Of a stretch of 64,000 nt of DNA, positions 31,981 to 43,179 are shown in pieces. The stretch's first letter is position 1, and each line of letters starts with the position of its first letter. The DNA is from Chionoecetes opilio. Its lineage: Eukaryota; Arthropoda; Malacostraca; Decapoda; Majidae. The stretch is taken from the NCBI GenBank assembly GCA_016584305.1, contig JACEEZ010020039.1:317766-381765 (forward strand), written 5' to 3'. Under the pieces are notes generated by a model, which worked only from the letters and a program-made list of their open reading frames with translations, searched no databases and was not told the origin of the DNA. A program made the translations under genes and the position numbers.

Positions 31981-32013
<33 letters not shown>
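31552..32013 (+). mobile_element. Near full-length tRNA-derived SINE with poly-A tail
   Basis: The head contains an A-box-like TAGCAGAGTGGTTAGCG (31558-31574) and a B-box-like AGTTCGATCC (31688-31697), the internal RNA polymerase III promoter of a tRNA-derived SINE. The spacing between the boxes is longer than in a tRNA because of an inserted segment (about 31580-31670) with an inverted CAAGCTCGAGCACGAGCTTG. The body and 3' end follow, then about 33 A residues. Copies or parts occur at 21766, 25047, 28790 and, inverted, 30860. Confidence 0.8.
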
Positions 32014-32014
<1 letters not shown>

Positions 32015-32329
32015 CGAAACGGGGATATAATGCGCGAAAGTCGGGATGATAAGAATTCAGGACTCAGCGCGAAACTCGAGGATCGCGAAACTCGCATAGC
32101 GTGAAACTCGGGAGGGTAGTGTAGTCAGTAAATTACTTTATAATTTTAGTAAATAGCTTGTAATTTACTTTAGTAAATAACTTGGTAATTTTACTCACCC
32201 CAGTTTGAATGTCGTAGCATTGGATTTTCGATCTCGTATATTGAAAATAGACCCTAATTTACACATCTTGTATCATCGGATTCTCGTATACCGAAGGCTT
32301 GTATAACGAGACCTCCTAATATAAATTAA

Positions 32330-32690
<361 letters not shown>

Positions 32691-33835
32691 AGTATAGGAT
32701 ATATATATATATCTATACTATGCATACTTTGATACCTAAGAAATTATATATATATAGCTATAAAGTATACTATTTATACTATAAACTAAGTTAGGCACTT
32801 TTAATCTTGGTATAGGAGGTATAACTGCGATACTTTTATTCTAACACTTAATACAACGACAACTTAGACTAAACTTTTGTCAGGCCTTTTAAATGATCGC
32901 GGAACTGGCTGAGTAACTATCGATGCGCATACTTTTTTTTGGATAGTTCGATAGCGATACTGCGATACTTTTTTGCGAGTTGCGATAGATATCGCTATTA
33001 TTCGATTTCAAAAGGATCTCATTCGATACTCGTAACATAATTTTTTAGTAGTAGCAGATACTGGTAAAATTAAGTTTGATATTTTTAAAACTGTATCAAA
33101 GTATTATTAAATACAACACATAATGAAAAAATGACTTAATTGTTTAAGTGTCTTTTAAGTATCCGGAATTAGCGATGCTTGAGTTTGATACTATATCCGT
33201 ATCTTCATCTTGCGATACTGCGATACTTTTTGGTGCATAGTACGAGTATCGCAGTATTGCACTAGGTATCGCTCTCGCCCACCTCTGGTAACTATGAAAT
33301 GTATGTAGTATAGAGAGATAAATGGGTAGAAGTTACTAGGTGTTGTATGTACCTGTAAAAGTATGTGTATATTAATCACAATGGAAAATGATTAGTAATT
33401 TTGTCAATTATTGATTTTGTTTATGAAAGTCAAATGTTTTTGGGTACGAAAAATAGTTCAAAATTACGGTACGGAAATTAATCGTACTAGTACGGTACGA
33501 TACAAATATTCGGGTACGGAACGGAATTACGGTACTGTATTTATCTGAGGTACGAATTACGAAAAATATTACCGTACCGTACCGTACTACATGCCCTGTT
33601 GACAACTCAAATATACAAACAAAAAATACAATAATTGGGAAGATTTTGATGATGAATTCTGACATTTTCCCACCTTTCTTATATCAAATCTATGGAAGCT
33701 TTGGGTGAACAAAAATAAGTGTCTAATAATAGTGAATGCCAATGTGAATGTTTGGATATCGGCAAAATAAAAAACAAAAATAATTAATAAAATACTAAGA
33801 GAGAGATAAGTGGTTTTGTGAAGACTAAGGAAGCC
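32691..33835. other. AT-rich, no gene; two patterned stretches
   Basis: 32930-33280 has many spaced CGATAC/GCGATACT motifs and 33440-33600 many GGTACG/CGTACC motifs on both strands. They look like sub-terminal repeats of unidentified DNA elements. No coding region. Confidence 0.4.
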
Positions 33836-33839
33836 ATGT

Positions 33840-34129
33840 TTAGGCCATGTTTGGCAGGGACATAACCCAGCCAGGATGTTGAATTACTAATGGGTGATGG
33901 AAAATATAATGTGTGGAGAAGAGACCCAAGCAATCCAGCAGGAGGAGGAGTGTTCATACCAGTGAAGAAGTCGTTCAGAGTAATCACAGTGGCAATGGGA
34001 GAAAGAACGTCAGAAATAATATTTAAAACGAGCCTGGAAACATGTAAAGGAGACCAGAGATATCACCGAGGCAAGTGTTCCACCAAAAACCAGGTCATGG
34101 ACAGGGGGGGGAATATCAAGAAATGTTAA
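33840..34129 (+). pseudogene. Possible non-LTR endonuclease-domain remnant
   Basis: The frame MGDGKYNVWRRDPSNPAGGG followed by VFIPVKKSF resembles the stretch G.Y..WRRDR....GGGV.I.VK in the apurinic-like endonuclease of many non-LTR elements. The following residues are less clear and the upstream part is broken, so this is a short, decayed piece. Confidence 0.5.
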
Positions 34130-34984
34130 ACGATACAACTAAGCATTGAAGGAACTTATTGCAGACAAGTGGAGTTAATTTTCATGGGTCATTTTGTTTA
34201 CAAGTAAGTGATGCTACCATTGTCACGCGAGAAAATGGGTTAATCCTGCGACTCACGATTGACAAAAAGTTTACATTGAGTGGTGAGAGTAAAGTAATAC
34301 ATATATAGCTAGTTATTAAATGCTCACAATTTTTCTTCACTCCTCAGTCCCTAATCATTTAGATATAGGTTTCCGGCAATATTTTTATACTCTTGGTCAC
34401 TGGTGACGTCACGGCAAGAAGGCAAGGAAGGGAGAAAGTATACTCGCTCTCTCTCTCTCTCGCCAACCCTTGCCGGGACGACACGCGCGGAGTCGTGTCT
34501 TACAACCCTTTCGAAGGTAGGTGTGTGGCGGTGTACTTGTAAGGATGTATAGTGCATTGATTAGTTCATGATCTTAAATTACATGACTTGTAATTGGGGT
34601 TATGCGTATATTCAGGGTTTGGTCCAGGAAGCGAGGCGGAGTGGTGAGATGACCAGATGTGGGCTTGTGGAACACGTGGTCCTTGTTGGGTGTTGAGGCC
34701 AGCTGAGTGACAACAGACGTTGGGACCAGCTGGGACTCCAGTGTATAGAGCTAAGGCCCTATAGTAGCTCCATTATTATTTTCAGATAAGATAGATATAG
34801 TACCTAGTAACTCAAGAGTAGGAACCTTTTTGTGTGTTAAGCTCGGAGGAGAAATTAGGCGTTTCGGTCAACTATATTCTTTGAAGTATAGTTTCTGTGG
34901 GAAACCATTAGAGCTGGGATGTGATTACTGTTCGTGACGAGTATAAAGAAACCCTGTTAACGAGTCTTTTATTAAGTCCCAGTT
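34130..34984. other. No gene recognised
   Basis: Unique-looking sequence with a short (CT)n run at 34446-34463. Nothing with domain support. Confidence 0.4.
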
Positions 34985-34992
34985 ATCCTCAT

Positions 34993-37674
34993 TAGGGTGT
35001 CCCAAAATGCAAGTTTTGAAATGTTGCACGCTCGTGTGTTATTCCGGTTTTCTCATAGTAAAACAGTATTGCGTTGAAATTTTGGGCGAATTGAGTAATA
35101 TTTAGGGGCCCCCGCAAAGTGAACATTTAGGTGACGTGACTCGAATTTCCACTTTTTTTTTTCCCCCTCAGGTTATCAACATGGAAACAAAGCTGCTATT
35201 AATCTTTGGCTGATCGACAAGGCTCCAATCGATGAATCACCGGAGCCCGGCTACCATCGAAGGGGCAGGTCCTCCTCCGCTACTACCACCACCCCCGGGG
35301 AGATGGGGAAGACGGCGAGCGGGGAGCAGGAAGGCGGTGGTGGAGGAGGTTCTCCCCTTCTGGTCGCAACGCCGGGGTTTTCCGAAAACTACAGTAATAC
35401 ACGCCAGCAAAGCTGTCAAAGCTGGTAAAGGCATACAATGACCTCAAGAAAACAAGAACAAAGACAGGCCGAAACTCGAAATGGATGAGATTTTCAAAGG
35501 AGACCTCCAAGAAACTTCAAAGCCTCGCACACTTCCTCTTCTCCAACGGGCAGATGTGAAGGACGAGGACAAGGAGTTCCTACGGAGTCAGAGAAAAGGG
35601 CAGGGGGGAATCATCCATGGCTGGAATTGACCTCGTGACAGCAAAGAAGGTGGAGAAGCAGGTCGAGCGGGGAAACTCGACTCAACGGCTCCGGAACGTG
35701 AAGACAGCGACATTGCCAGGCTGACTGAAAGGGCGGAAATCCCAAGCCAAAGCAGTAGCACAGCAGCGGGGTCCTGTGTCGAACGGCGTCATCACCGGCT
35801 CGTGGATCCCGAACCAGAGGAAAAAACTCAAACAGTCCGCCATCGATCTCCGTGAAGGATCTTAACCTCATTTCAACTTGGGATTGAGAAGTTGCCCGTG
35901 CGGCAAGCACCGTCAACGTTCGCAGCTACCGCTCAAGTTCTTGGAATGGACATTGGGAGTATGACGGCCCTTGAAGAGCACGGTCCATCGAGCACGAATT
36001 GCGGGGAGAGAGCAAGCCCGCCGAGAAGATCGTGGAACTGCGGAACCAGGAGATACCTGAGAGGTTGGGTCCTGCTTTGGGGGGACGGAAAACTCCTCCC
36101 GTCCCTCTCTGGGATACGGAGGACCGCATCGCCGCCCCTCCTCACAGGGGAAGATGACGCCGAGTTCCTTCTTGGGGTCCCCCGGCAAGCTCGGATTCGA
36201 CTGGCAGAAAGTGGCTGCAGTGGTCTTGAAGGAGGTGACGAAGCGGGCGTCAGGGACAAGATCATCGCCTTCTGTTTTCGACACCAGGCTTCAAACACTG
36301 GCATGGTGCAAGGTGCTTGCATTCGGATTGAGCAAGAACTCGGACGAAGCTTGCTTTGGTTGGCCTGCCGCCATCATGTCCACAGGTGATCCTCAAGGAT
36401 GTCTTCAAAAGCCGGCCTCGGCTCTTCCTCTGGTCCTGACATTGGAATCTTCAAACGACTCCGTGATCGATGGTCCTTCGTGGATTCCTCGCAGAGAGAG
36501 ACGGTGGAAACATGGGAGGACCTCGTAGAGTTTTTTTCGCCACCAATGACACTGCCAGAAAAGCTGAAGGACGACGCATTGGCCTTCCTGAAGGAGGCTC
36601 TGATGTCGAAGAACCTCCCATGGAGACTATGAGAACTTCTCCTTCTCTCCCTACCTGTTCCTCGGTGGTAAAGGTCCAGCCAAACCATTCCCCCCGTCCT
36701 GGAGCTCTCCATCAAGCCCGGTGGATGGCCAAGGCCATCTACTGCCTCAAGCTTCAGATGCTGAAATCCAGCTGCCCGCTGACTGGTCGAGAGAAGGCCG
36801 GAGTGGAACGAGTGGCCCTCTTCGTTGCTCTGGTGTACTGAAAGCAAAGGCATGAGCACCGATCTCTGTGAAAGCTCCGTTAAACGACGTCCCTCTTCCT
36901 CAAGATCCTCAAGACATACCTGACCAAACCGTTGCCAAGGCAGCAAACAGCCCTGCGACGCCACCTGTGTTACGTTTTTCCCAGGAAAACGCGGGGCTGG
37001 CCTTTTTCAACTCAAGGATTGATGTGGAGAGAAAAGCAGATGTCAAGGCATTGGACAAACCCGCCTCGAAGAAGGAACTCAAACGTTGGAGGGAAAAAAG
37101 ATGACATTTCTTCCTCCCTCTCGTCCCCCTTTGTCACTTTCGAAGACACGGTCCTTCTTTCAAAACTCGACGCGGACCAGGGCTTCCTGGCAAAGGACCC
37201 GGCATTGTGGAGGAGGACGACCGTTCAAGGACGCTCGGAAACGGGCACTTGGCCTCCGAGTGGTCAACGATGCCGCGGAGCGGGGCTCGCCTATCCAGCG
37301 CTACCCTGGGTCCACGAAGTCCGGCCGCACAGAGAAGTATCTCCTCCAGTTAGTCCACCACCATCGGGAAAATTGTGGGGCGGAAAAGAAGGAGGGCCTT
37401 CAAAAGAAGGCTTTCCCGAATGGAAACAATGAAAACTGTCTGTTTTGGTTTCCTTATAAGTTTCTTTCCTAAAATGTGGGATGTTTTGAGTTTTTTTCTT
37501 TGTTTTTTGAAGGTTATTAGAAAATTGTTCAGTTTGTCGGCGACCCCTAAATATTCTCCGAATTTCATCTAATTTCACAGGAACTCTTCTTATGCATGTG
37601 TGAACAGAAGTAAAACACGAGCAAGTGAAAAAAACATGTTTCATTTTTTCCCTCTATGATCTTGGGACACCCTA
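34993..37674 (+). mobile_element. Decayed hAT-like DNA transposon, 2.68 kb, perfect 8-bp target duplication
   Basis: ATCCTCAT flanks both sides (34985-34992 and 37675-37682). The termini TAGGGTGTCCCAA and TTGGGACACCCTA are inverted repeats. An 8-bp duplication with short inverted ends fits hAT. The coding interior runs plus-strand from about 35230 to 37470. Confidence 0.9.
35232..37472 (+). pseudogene. hAT-like transposase, broken by many frameshifts and stops
   Basis: Coding sense shifts between all three plus-strand frames. Recognisable stretches in order: KAVVEEVLPFWSQRRGFPKT near 35310; RDKIIAFCF then ASNTGMVQGACIRIEQELG and LLWLACRHHVH at about 36255-36389; GIFKRLRDRWSFVDSSQRET near 36440-36500; ALHQARWMAKAIYCLKL near 36705-36760; APLNDVPLP near 36870; and LRVVNDAAERG near 37255. 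The order (catalytic Asp region, CRHH, late VND.AERG) matches a hAT-like family widespread in arthropods and cnidarians, as I recall it. No frame longer than about 160 codons survives, so it is inactive. Confidence 0.8.
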
Positions 37675-37925
37675 ATCCTCATATATTCTCTAAATAAAAA
37701 AATAAAAATTCCCACTTATTGTGGGTGGTGGCAGCGTAATCGCCAGGTTTCTGGAGCCCTTCAAATTAACATCTAGACAAAAGGGGGGCACTACACCATC
37801 AAGCTTGAGTCATCCTGGTCAACACTACTAATGGGTTGTTGGAGCTTTGAGTCAGGGAAATGACCAACAACTGTGACATCAACCTTGAAGATATACACAA
37901 ACAAAGGTTTTACCAAGCACACACA

Positions 37926-37931
37926 TTTATT
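37926..37931 (-). promoter_or_regulatory. Polyadenylation signal of finger gene B
   Basis: TTTATT on the plus strand is AATAAA on the minus strand, in the same sequence context (CAATAAATGTGTGTGCTTGG) as the signal of paralogue A. Confidence 0.75.
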
Positions 37932-38095
37932 GAAAGTCATACCTGCACTGCCAACTCAACAACTACTGGGGCCATTACTCCCTCACAGAACACAAGGGCA
38001 CGGCTGCCACCACATGTGTAACACACTGCCCACCACCATCACCCATTGCCACACAGGACACACTCCCATAGGCACGGGTACAACCACACTTGTCC

Positions 38096-38573
38096 AATAG
38101 TGGTTGTATACTTGTCCAGTATAAACAGTGCCCTTGCAGACAATCAGTGACCACAGCCGTTCTCTCTAGTCTAAATGGCATTGACACAAACACGCACTTA
38201 CAGCAATGAAATAAGATGCACTAAACCCCTTTTTTGGGCAAACTTGTAGTTTCAGTAAATAGTGGTTGTTATAATAGCTTCTTGATACAGTGATTATCAG
38301 GAGGACTTCAGCACATACAAAACTCTCAGTACACCCCCAGAGTACACTCCCAGTACTCACTAGGGAAAAACTGTTTCACAAATAGGGTGGTAAATGATTG
38401 GAATGGACTCGGTAGACAGGTGGTCAGTGCGGAGTCATTAGGGACCTTTAAAAGGAGGCTGGATAAATTCATGGATGGGGATGAAAGGTGGATGTAGGTA
38501 GAGTTAAGTAACAGGAACTACCACGTGTAGGTCTCGCGGCCTCTTGTAGCTTCCTTATTTTCTTATGTTCTTA
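38096..38573 (+). mobile_element. CR1/L2-like retroelement inserted in the 3' UTR of finger gene B
   Basis: TGTCC occurs on both sides (38091-38095 and 38574-38578), and the paralogue A 3' UTR is continuous at the matching point near 16706, giving an empty site. The frame 38358-38497 reads LGKNCFTNRVVNDWNGLGRQ then VVSAESLGTFKRRLDKFMDG and a stop: the C-terminus of CR1/L2-type ORF2. The 3' end finishes in TTCTTATGTTCTTATG repeats. The first 260 bases are not recognisably coding and may be a separate earlier insertion. Confidence 0.85.
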
Positions 38574-38593
38574 TGTCCACACAACACACTACC

Positions 38594-39544
38594 TCAAAAG
38601 TGGATCTTCACATGCTTGGCAATATCAGTCTTTGTCTTGAAACACTTGCTACAAATATCACACTTGAACTCCCGCAAGCCAGTGTGTCTAAAGGTGTGTT
38701 CATTGAGGATATATTTTGTAGTGAAACTCCTCCCACACTCCAGACATGCATAATCTTTAATACTACTGTGTGTCAGGTTGTGTTTGTTGCATTCAGACCT
38801 GGTATGAAACCATCTCCCACATTCCAGACATTCATAATTTTTAACACCACTGTGTATTACGGTGTGTCTGGTGAGGCTACCCTTTTCAGTGAATCTTTTC
38901 CCACACTCCAGACATTCATGATTCTTACCATCAATGTGTGTCTGGTGAATCTGGGTGTGTCTGGTGAGGCTACCCTTTTCAGTGAACCTTTTCCCACACT
39001 CTAGACATTCATGATTTTTAACACCACTGTGTGTCAGGGTGTGTTTGGTGAGGCTACCCTTTGTAGTGAACATTTTTCCACACTCAAGACATTCATAATT
39101 TTTAACACCACTATGCGTCAGGGTATGTTTGTTGAGTTCAGATTTGGTATAAAGCCTTTTCCCACATTCCAGACATTCATAATTTTTAACACCACTGTGT
39201 ATCAGGGTGTGTGTGGTGAGGGAATCCTTTATTCTAAACCTTTTCCCACACTCCAGACATTCATGATTTTTAACACCATTGTGTGTCAGGATGTGTTTGG
39301 TGAGGTAACCCTTTGTAGCAAATCTTTTCCCACACTCTAAACATTCATAATTCTTAACACCAATGTGTGTCAAGGAATGTTTTTTAAGCTTACTCTTGCA
39401 TTTAAATGTTTTGTCACACTGTTGGCACTTCAGCTCACTGTCTGCCTTGTGGCCTGAGCTGCCTGCCTCCAAGTGATTCTTGCCATCACACCTGTGCCTC
39501 CCCACACCTGAGGCAGACTGATCCTGCTGCTCCCGGCCACTCAT
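38594..39544 (-). CDS. C2H2 zinc-finger protein, 10 fingers (paralogue B)
   Basis: The 316-residue protein starts MSGREQQDQSASGVGRHRCD, nearly identical to paralogue A in the leader, in the first finger and in the last (FKCDICSKCFKTKTDIAKH). It has 10 fingers with SGVKN-type linkers. Between fingers 6 and 7 the linker is abnormal (IHQTHIDGKNHEC), extended by a partial repeat of the finger end, which would change spacing on DNA. Middle fingers differ from A in number and in the helix residues expected to contact DNA. Finger 8 has Cys at helix position 3 region (RSECNKH). I chose ATG 39544; the GTG further upstream is not a eukaryotic start. The 5' flank is homologous to A up to about 39722. 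The frame is intact, so the gene may be functional. Confidence 0.88.
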   Translation of the reverse strand: MSGREQQDQSASGVGRHRCDGKNHLEAGSSGHKADSELKCQQCDKTFKCKSKLKKHSLTHIGVKNYECLECGKRFATKGYLTKHILTHNGVKNHECLECGKRFRIKDSLTTHTLIHSGVKNYECLECGKRLYTKSELNKHTLTHSGVKNYECLECGKMFTTKGSLTKHTLTHSGVKNHECLECGKRFTEKGSLTRHTQIHQTHIDGKNHECLECGKRFTEKGSLTRHTVIHSGVKNYECLECGRWFHTRSECNKHNLTHSSIKDYACLECGRSFTTKYILNEHTFRHTGLREFKCDICSKCFKTKTDIAKHVKIHF

Positions 39545-39722
39545 GCTGCTGCCCGGCCCCACAGCCTCCACCGCAGCAATACTTGGGCCAGCACACGCGA
39601 CGGCCGGTCCTGCGGGAACCCTCGGAGATGCCGGATCGAACCGGGTCAGTGCCGGGCGGACCAGCCAGCTTGGACTGCGACCTCAGCACCTGCAACAGTG
39701 GTGACAGTCAGGACACAGAGTC

Positions 39723-40714
39723 ACACGCCGCCCTGACACTCTGCTCCTGCTTGCGGAGCCCACACCCTGCTTCCTCCCTCACTCAAACCACACTTGGCAA
39801 GGAAGGCCTCCTCTCCCTTCTCCTCTCTAGCTCCCTCATCATTTCTCATGTACAACACAGCCCCATCCTCACACGCCCAGGACCAATTCCTGAACCTCAG
39901 CACAAAACAAGATAAGATGCTGGATCCTATCTGGCCAATATGGATGTGATGTACAGTCGACCAGGCTAAGTACCGTCACACTTCACGACAGGAATCATGA
40001 ACTGGAAACCTTCCACTGTGACTTAGAAACCCTTTCATCCTATCAGTAAGGGACTAGTGTTGTGATTTGTCACTAAGATTTACTTCAAAAGATAGAAATG
40101 TAGCAATTCTGCATGTCGATAAGGCTTTAATCACAACGTACTTCCATCCCTTGTCCAAGCTTTTTGACACAATTTTCATCGACGGAAAATCTAGCCAAGA
40201 ACAGTTCCATGTCCCTCGCAACTCAATGGTGCATTTGGAAATTAATGGCAATTCTAACAACAAAGTCTCAAGTGAACTGGTCCAAATAAATGTTTTTGAA
40301 ATGAGAATATTTCTTGTTTACATAAAAGAATAAAATAGTAATATTGCATAAACCGTGGCTTTGCGACGGCGTCCTCCAGCACAGTGGCGTCACTCTACCA
40401 CGGGGTGAAGAGGCTGTGCCATGCTACCACACCAACAATGCATCACGGCTCTCAGGATATTCCATCATCAGAAATATGACTCATAATGATAAGCTAAAGA
40501 AATATTTACCACTGGCCGATGAGATTGAAAGAAAGCCTTAAGTGTTGGAAAATACCAATGATCTATGGCCAATAGCCTTGTTTTATGATTACCATGTGTG
40601 TGTGATCATCAGAATAAATACACAATTTTGAGTGAGGAAAATCTTGAATCACAAAAATGTTTATCCAATAAATCCCATCAAACAAAAGTAATTCTTCTTC
40701 ATTAATGTGCACAA
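39723..40714. other. No gene confirmed
   Basis: Short open frames at 40067-40333 and 40344-40541 have ordinary composition but no domain I recognise, no splice context and no repeat partner. A GATAAGAT tail-like motif near 39909 may mark another SINE 3' end. Confidence 0.4.
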
Positions 40715-40726
40715 GGTGTCAGTAGA

Positions 40727-40906
40727 TAAGATAAGATACTTTGATCCTATCTAGACACTTTGCAAGTACCAACTACAAGGTTATTGACTATACAAAGCGC
40801 CACCACGTCAGCACGAACTAGGCGGACTCGAACCGCTGATCGAATGCGCAGGGACGCTGCACATTGCGAGCTCACGTCTCTACCAACCTTGCCACCCTGA
40901 CGGGCG
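40727..40906 (-). mobile_element. tRNA-derived SINE with 12-bp target duplication
   Basis: GGTGTCAGTAGA flanks both sides (40715-40726 and 40907-40918). On the minus strand an A-box-like TGGCAAGGTTGGTAGAGACG and a B-box GGTTCGAGTCC are correctly ordered, and the 3' end is (ATCTT)n-like (plus strand GATAAGATAAGAT). A second copy lies at 59381-59565. Confidence 0.85.
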
Positions 40907-41149
40907 GGTGTCAGTAGAGGATGACACATAGTTGTTCAGACCGATGGCAAAGCTGCACTGTGGAGACAAATAAGTGCATTCACAATTGTACTCCCAAAAA
41001 CTTGTATTATATTATTTTGTTTAGTACTATATCATCCTATGGCATCGTATTATATAATAGCGTGATAGTATCATTCGAAGCAAGTCCACACAGATACACA
41101 TGGAAACACATCCCTACCACCGCCAGGGAATGTCTGGCTGATGTGTAGC

Positions 41150-41337
41150 TGCCAGGGGTTACCAGCGGACAAAACATCCTGACAATACTTAGGGGGTCAA
41201 GTGAATCTTCAGCGAGGTCATTGACAACACAGATTACCACCACACCACAATGAACCCAAGCACCAGGGAGTGGGGTTCCAACCCAGGGACCACACAGGCA
41301 AACCCAAGTTTCTGCCACTAAGCCACCCTAATGGGCC
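41150..41337 (-). mobile_element. Second type of tRNA-related SINE
   Basis: On the minus strand GGTGGCTTAGTGGCAGAAAC (A-box-like) is followed by CTGGGTTGGAACCCC (B-box-like) and then a non-tRNA body (TTCATTGTGGTGTGGTGG). Ends are not sharply defined. Confidence 0.5.
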
Positions 41338-41399
41338 TGGAGTGGAACAAGAAAAATTAAAATAAAATAATAATAATTAAATAATTATTTTTCCTACAA

Positions 41400-42200
41400 A
41401 TAATTATTGGGTCCTTTCTGCCGCAGTAAGAAATGTAACCAAGCCACTAGACGTCAGTGTGAGCAGGTCCCACACGCTGTATTCCGGCCTTCCCCTCGCG
41501 CCGTTGCTAATATCTTGCAGCGTACCTGTAACTCTGTTATGAAGCCCTGACCCCAAAAATGTTATAGAAGAAATGTGACCAGGAAAAAAGAGAAACATTG
41601 AATGGCAAGTCCAAAAATGGCGTACATTTTGAGAACCTCTTTCTGTAATTTGACCGACAATCTTGACCCCCTGATAGCTGCTATGAAGGTCAGGGAAAAT
41701 GTGGGTAAAAAGTCAAGAAAAATAGGCGAATAAACCATTACCTAATCTCACAGGTAGTTTTACGGTTTAGGTCATCCCACGATTTCGAGGTCTAAACTTA
41801 GTTTTCCTGAATAGTTTTGATGTGTTTGGAATTAATCTGGCACTCGTTTTTGTCGGCTATCAATGTTTGTTTGCAGGTGTGGGGTGGCCCGCCCCGCAAA
41901 CTTTTTTCTTCTTGATAATCATGTTACTAAAGCAAACCCCACCTCTAACCGTAAGAAAATATGTAGGCGAATAAAACCTAACCTAATCTAAAAGTGAATA
42001 AATGAAAAATATGTGAATAGAACCTAACCTCACATACATACTTGACTTAAAAAATGAATTGCACAAAAAATAGGCATACAGGCATACACTATAAGATGCC
42101 ACAAAGCCACTGGGTATGGTAAGATTGCCTGCTATAGAAGTAATAAATACCAAAAACTATACAGGTGTAGGCCTAGTGCTATAAATACCTAGACGAACGC
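41400..42200. other. Repeat remnants, no gene
   Basis: 41755-41900 (GGTTTAGGTCATCCCACGAT onwards) recurs at 43192-43330. Several AACCTAACCTAA motifs follow. No coding region. Confidence 0.5.
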
Positions 42201-42204
42201 TAAC

Positions 42205-42302
42205 CAAGTGGATTATCCTTTGGTCTATTGGTACCGCTTCTGACTGTGGTTTTGTTGGAGGCAAAGCCTATACGGTGTGAGTTCGAGTCCCACCAAGGTC
42301 AA
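42205..42302 (+). mobile_element. tRNA-like SINE head
   Basis: TGGTCTATTGGTACCGC resembles an A box and GAGTTCGAGTCCCACC a B box, but the arm lengths do not fold into a normal tRNA, so I call a SINE head and not a tRNA gene. Confidence 0.45.
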
Positions 42303-42354
42303 TATATAATATTATATAATAGGAAATAAGATTTATTCCCCCGAATTGTGATTG

Positions 42355-43175
42355 TTACGCTATCAGTGCGTCTGTGAAAGGATTCTTCTGACGGGATTCA
42401 TGAGGGATAATTGTGGGCCCAGGGCAGTGTAACGCTCTGTTGGTCTAACTCTTAATGTACAGAGCTCTTTCCCCCTATGGAGCATTACTTAAGTTCTGTG
42501 TCCCTGCCTGAGGGCTGCAGCTCCCCCTTCAGAATAACATCACAACGACAGAAGAGAAAAGATTAGAAGAGTGAAGTGTTCAAGTGGCCGTCAAGGCAAA
42601 GTTTATGACGTTACACAGGCATACACTATATGATGCCACAAATCGGTATATATGCAGTTTCAACCAATACTCCCTACTGACCGATACTCTCCTGACATAA
42701 CTGCACCCCCTCAGACCCCTCCAGCTAGTTCACTAACCTAGCCTGAACATTGATTACATAACCCAACCTCACTTGGGGGGTTTTGCAACCCCCAGTCCCC
42801 CTTGTGTTATTTATCATTTCAGTCAGCTGTTGTAGGGGTTATATACTGTACACTTCTTATGATGAGAAGGAAACGTTCAGGATACTTAAAACCACCCAGC
42901 GTGTATTGGTTGTAACTGTTCTTGTACCCACAAGGGTATGGTCCGATTGCCTGCTAAAGATACGGCAATACAAGTGTATCGCCCGTGAACTTGCCTTGAC
43001 GGCCACTTGAACACTTTTCACTCGTCTAATCTTCTCTCTTCTGTCATCGTGATGTTATTCTGAAGAGGATGCCGAAGGGGGAGCTGCTGCCCTGATGACC
43101 AAGAGTGGTGAGGATGTAATCCCAGGTCATGGAGGCTAAGACAGGGAACTAGTAATGTAATGCTCCATAGGAGGA
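42355..43175. repeat. Large interrupted inverted repeat
   Basis: The block around 42540-42605 (AGATTAGAAGAGTGAAGTG, TTCAAGTGGCCGTCAAGGCA) is inverted at 42988-43060, and the outer block 42395-42445 (GGGCCCAGGGCAGTGTAACG) is inverted again at 43650-43690 beyond another insertion. This is a foldback-type element split by a later repeat (43180-43640). Confidence 0.7.
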
Positions 43176-43179
43176 AGTA

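Larger units (their letters stand above)
30733..32121. mobile_element. TA-flanked element with CACTACCCTCCCGAGTTTCG ends, carrying SINEs
   Basis: The left end CACTACCCTCCCGAGTTTCG and right end GAAACTCGGGAGGGTAGTG are inverted and bordered by TA (30731-30732 and 32122-32123), as for Tc1/mariner/pogo elements. Subterminal GCGAAACTCG repeats lie at both ends. The interior is largely occupied by a full SINE in plus orientation and a truncated one in minus orientation. No transposase was found. Confidence 0.8.

Noticed and set aside
42205..42302. A functional tRNA gene
   Set aside because: A- and B-box-like motifs are present but the sequence does not give four proper arms or an anticodon loop in place.
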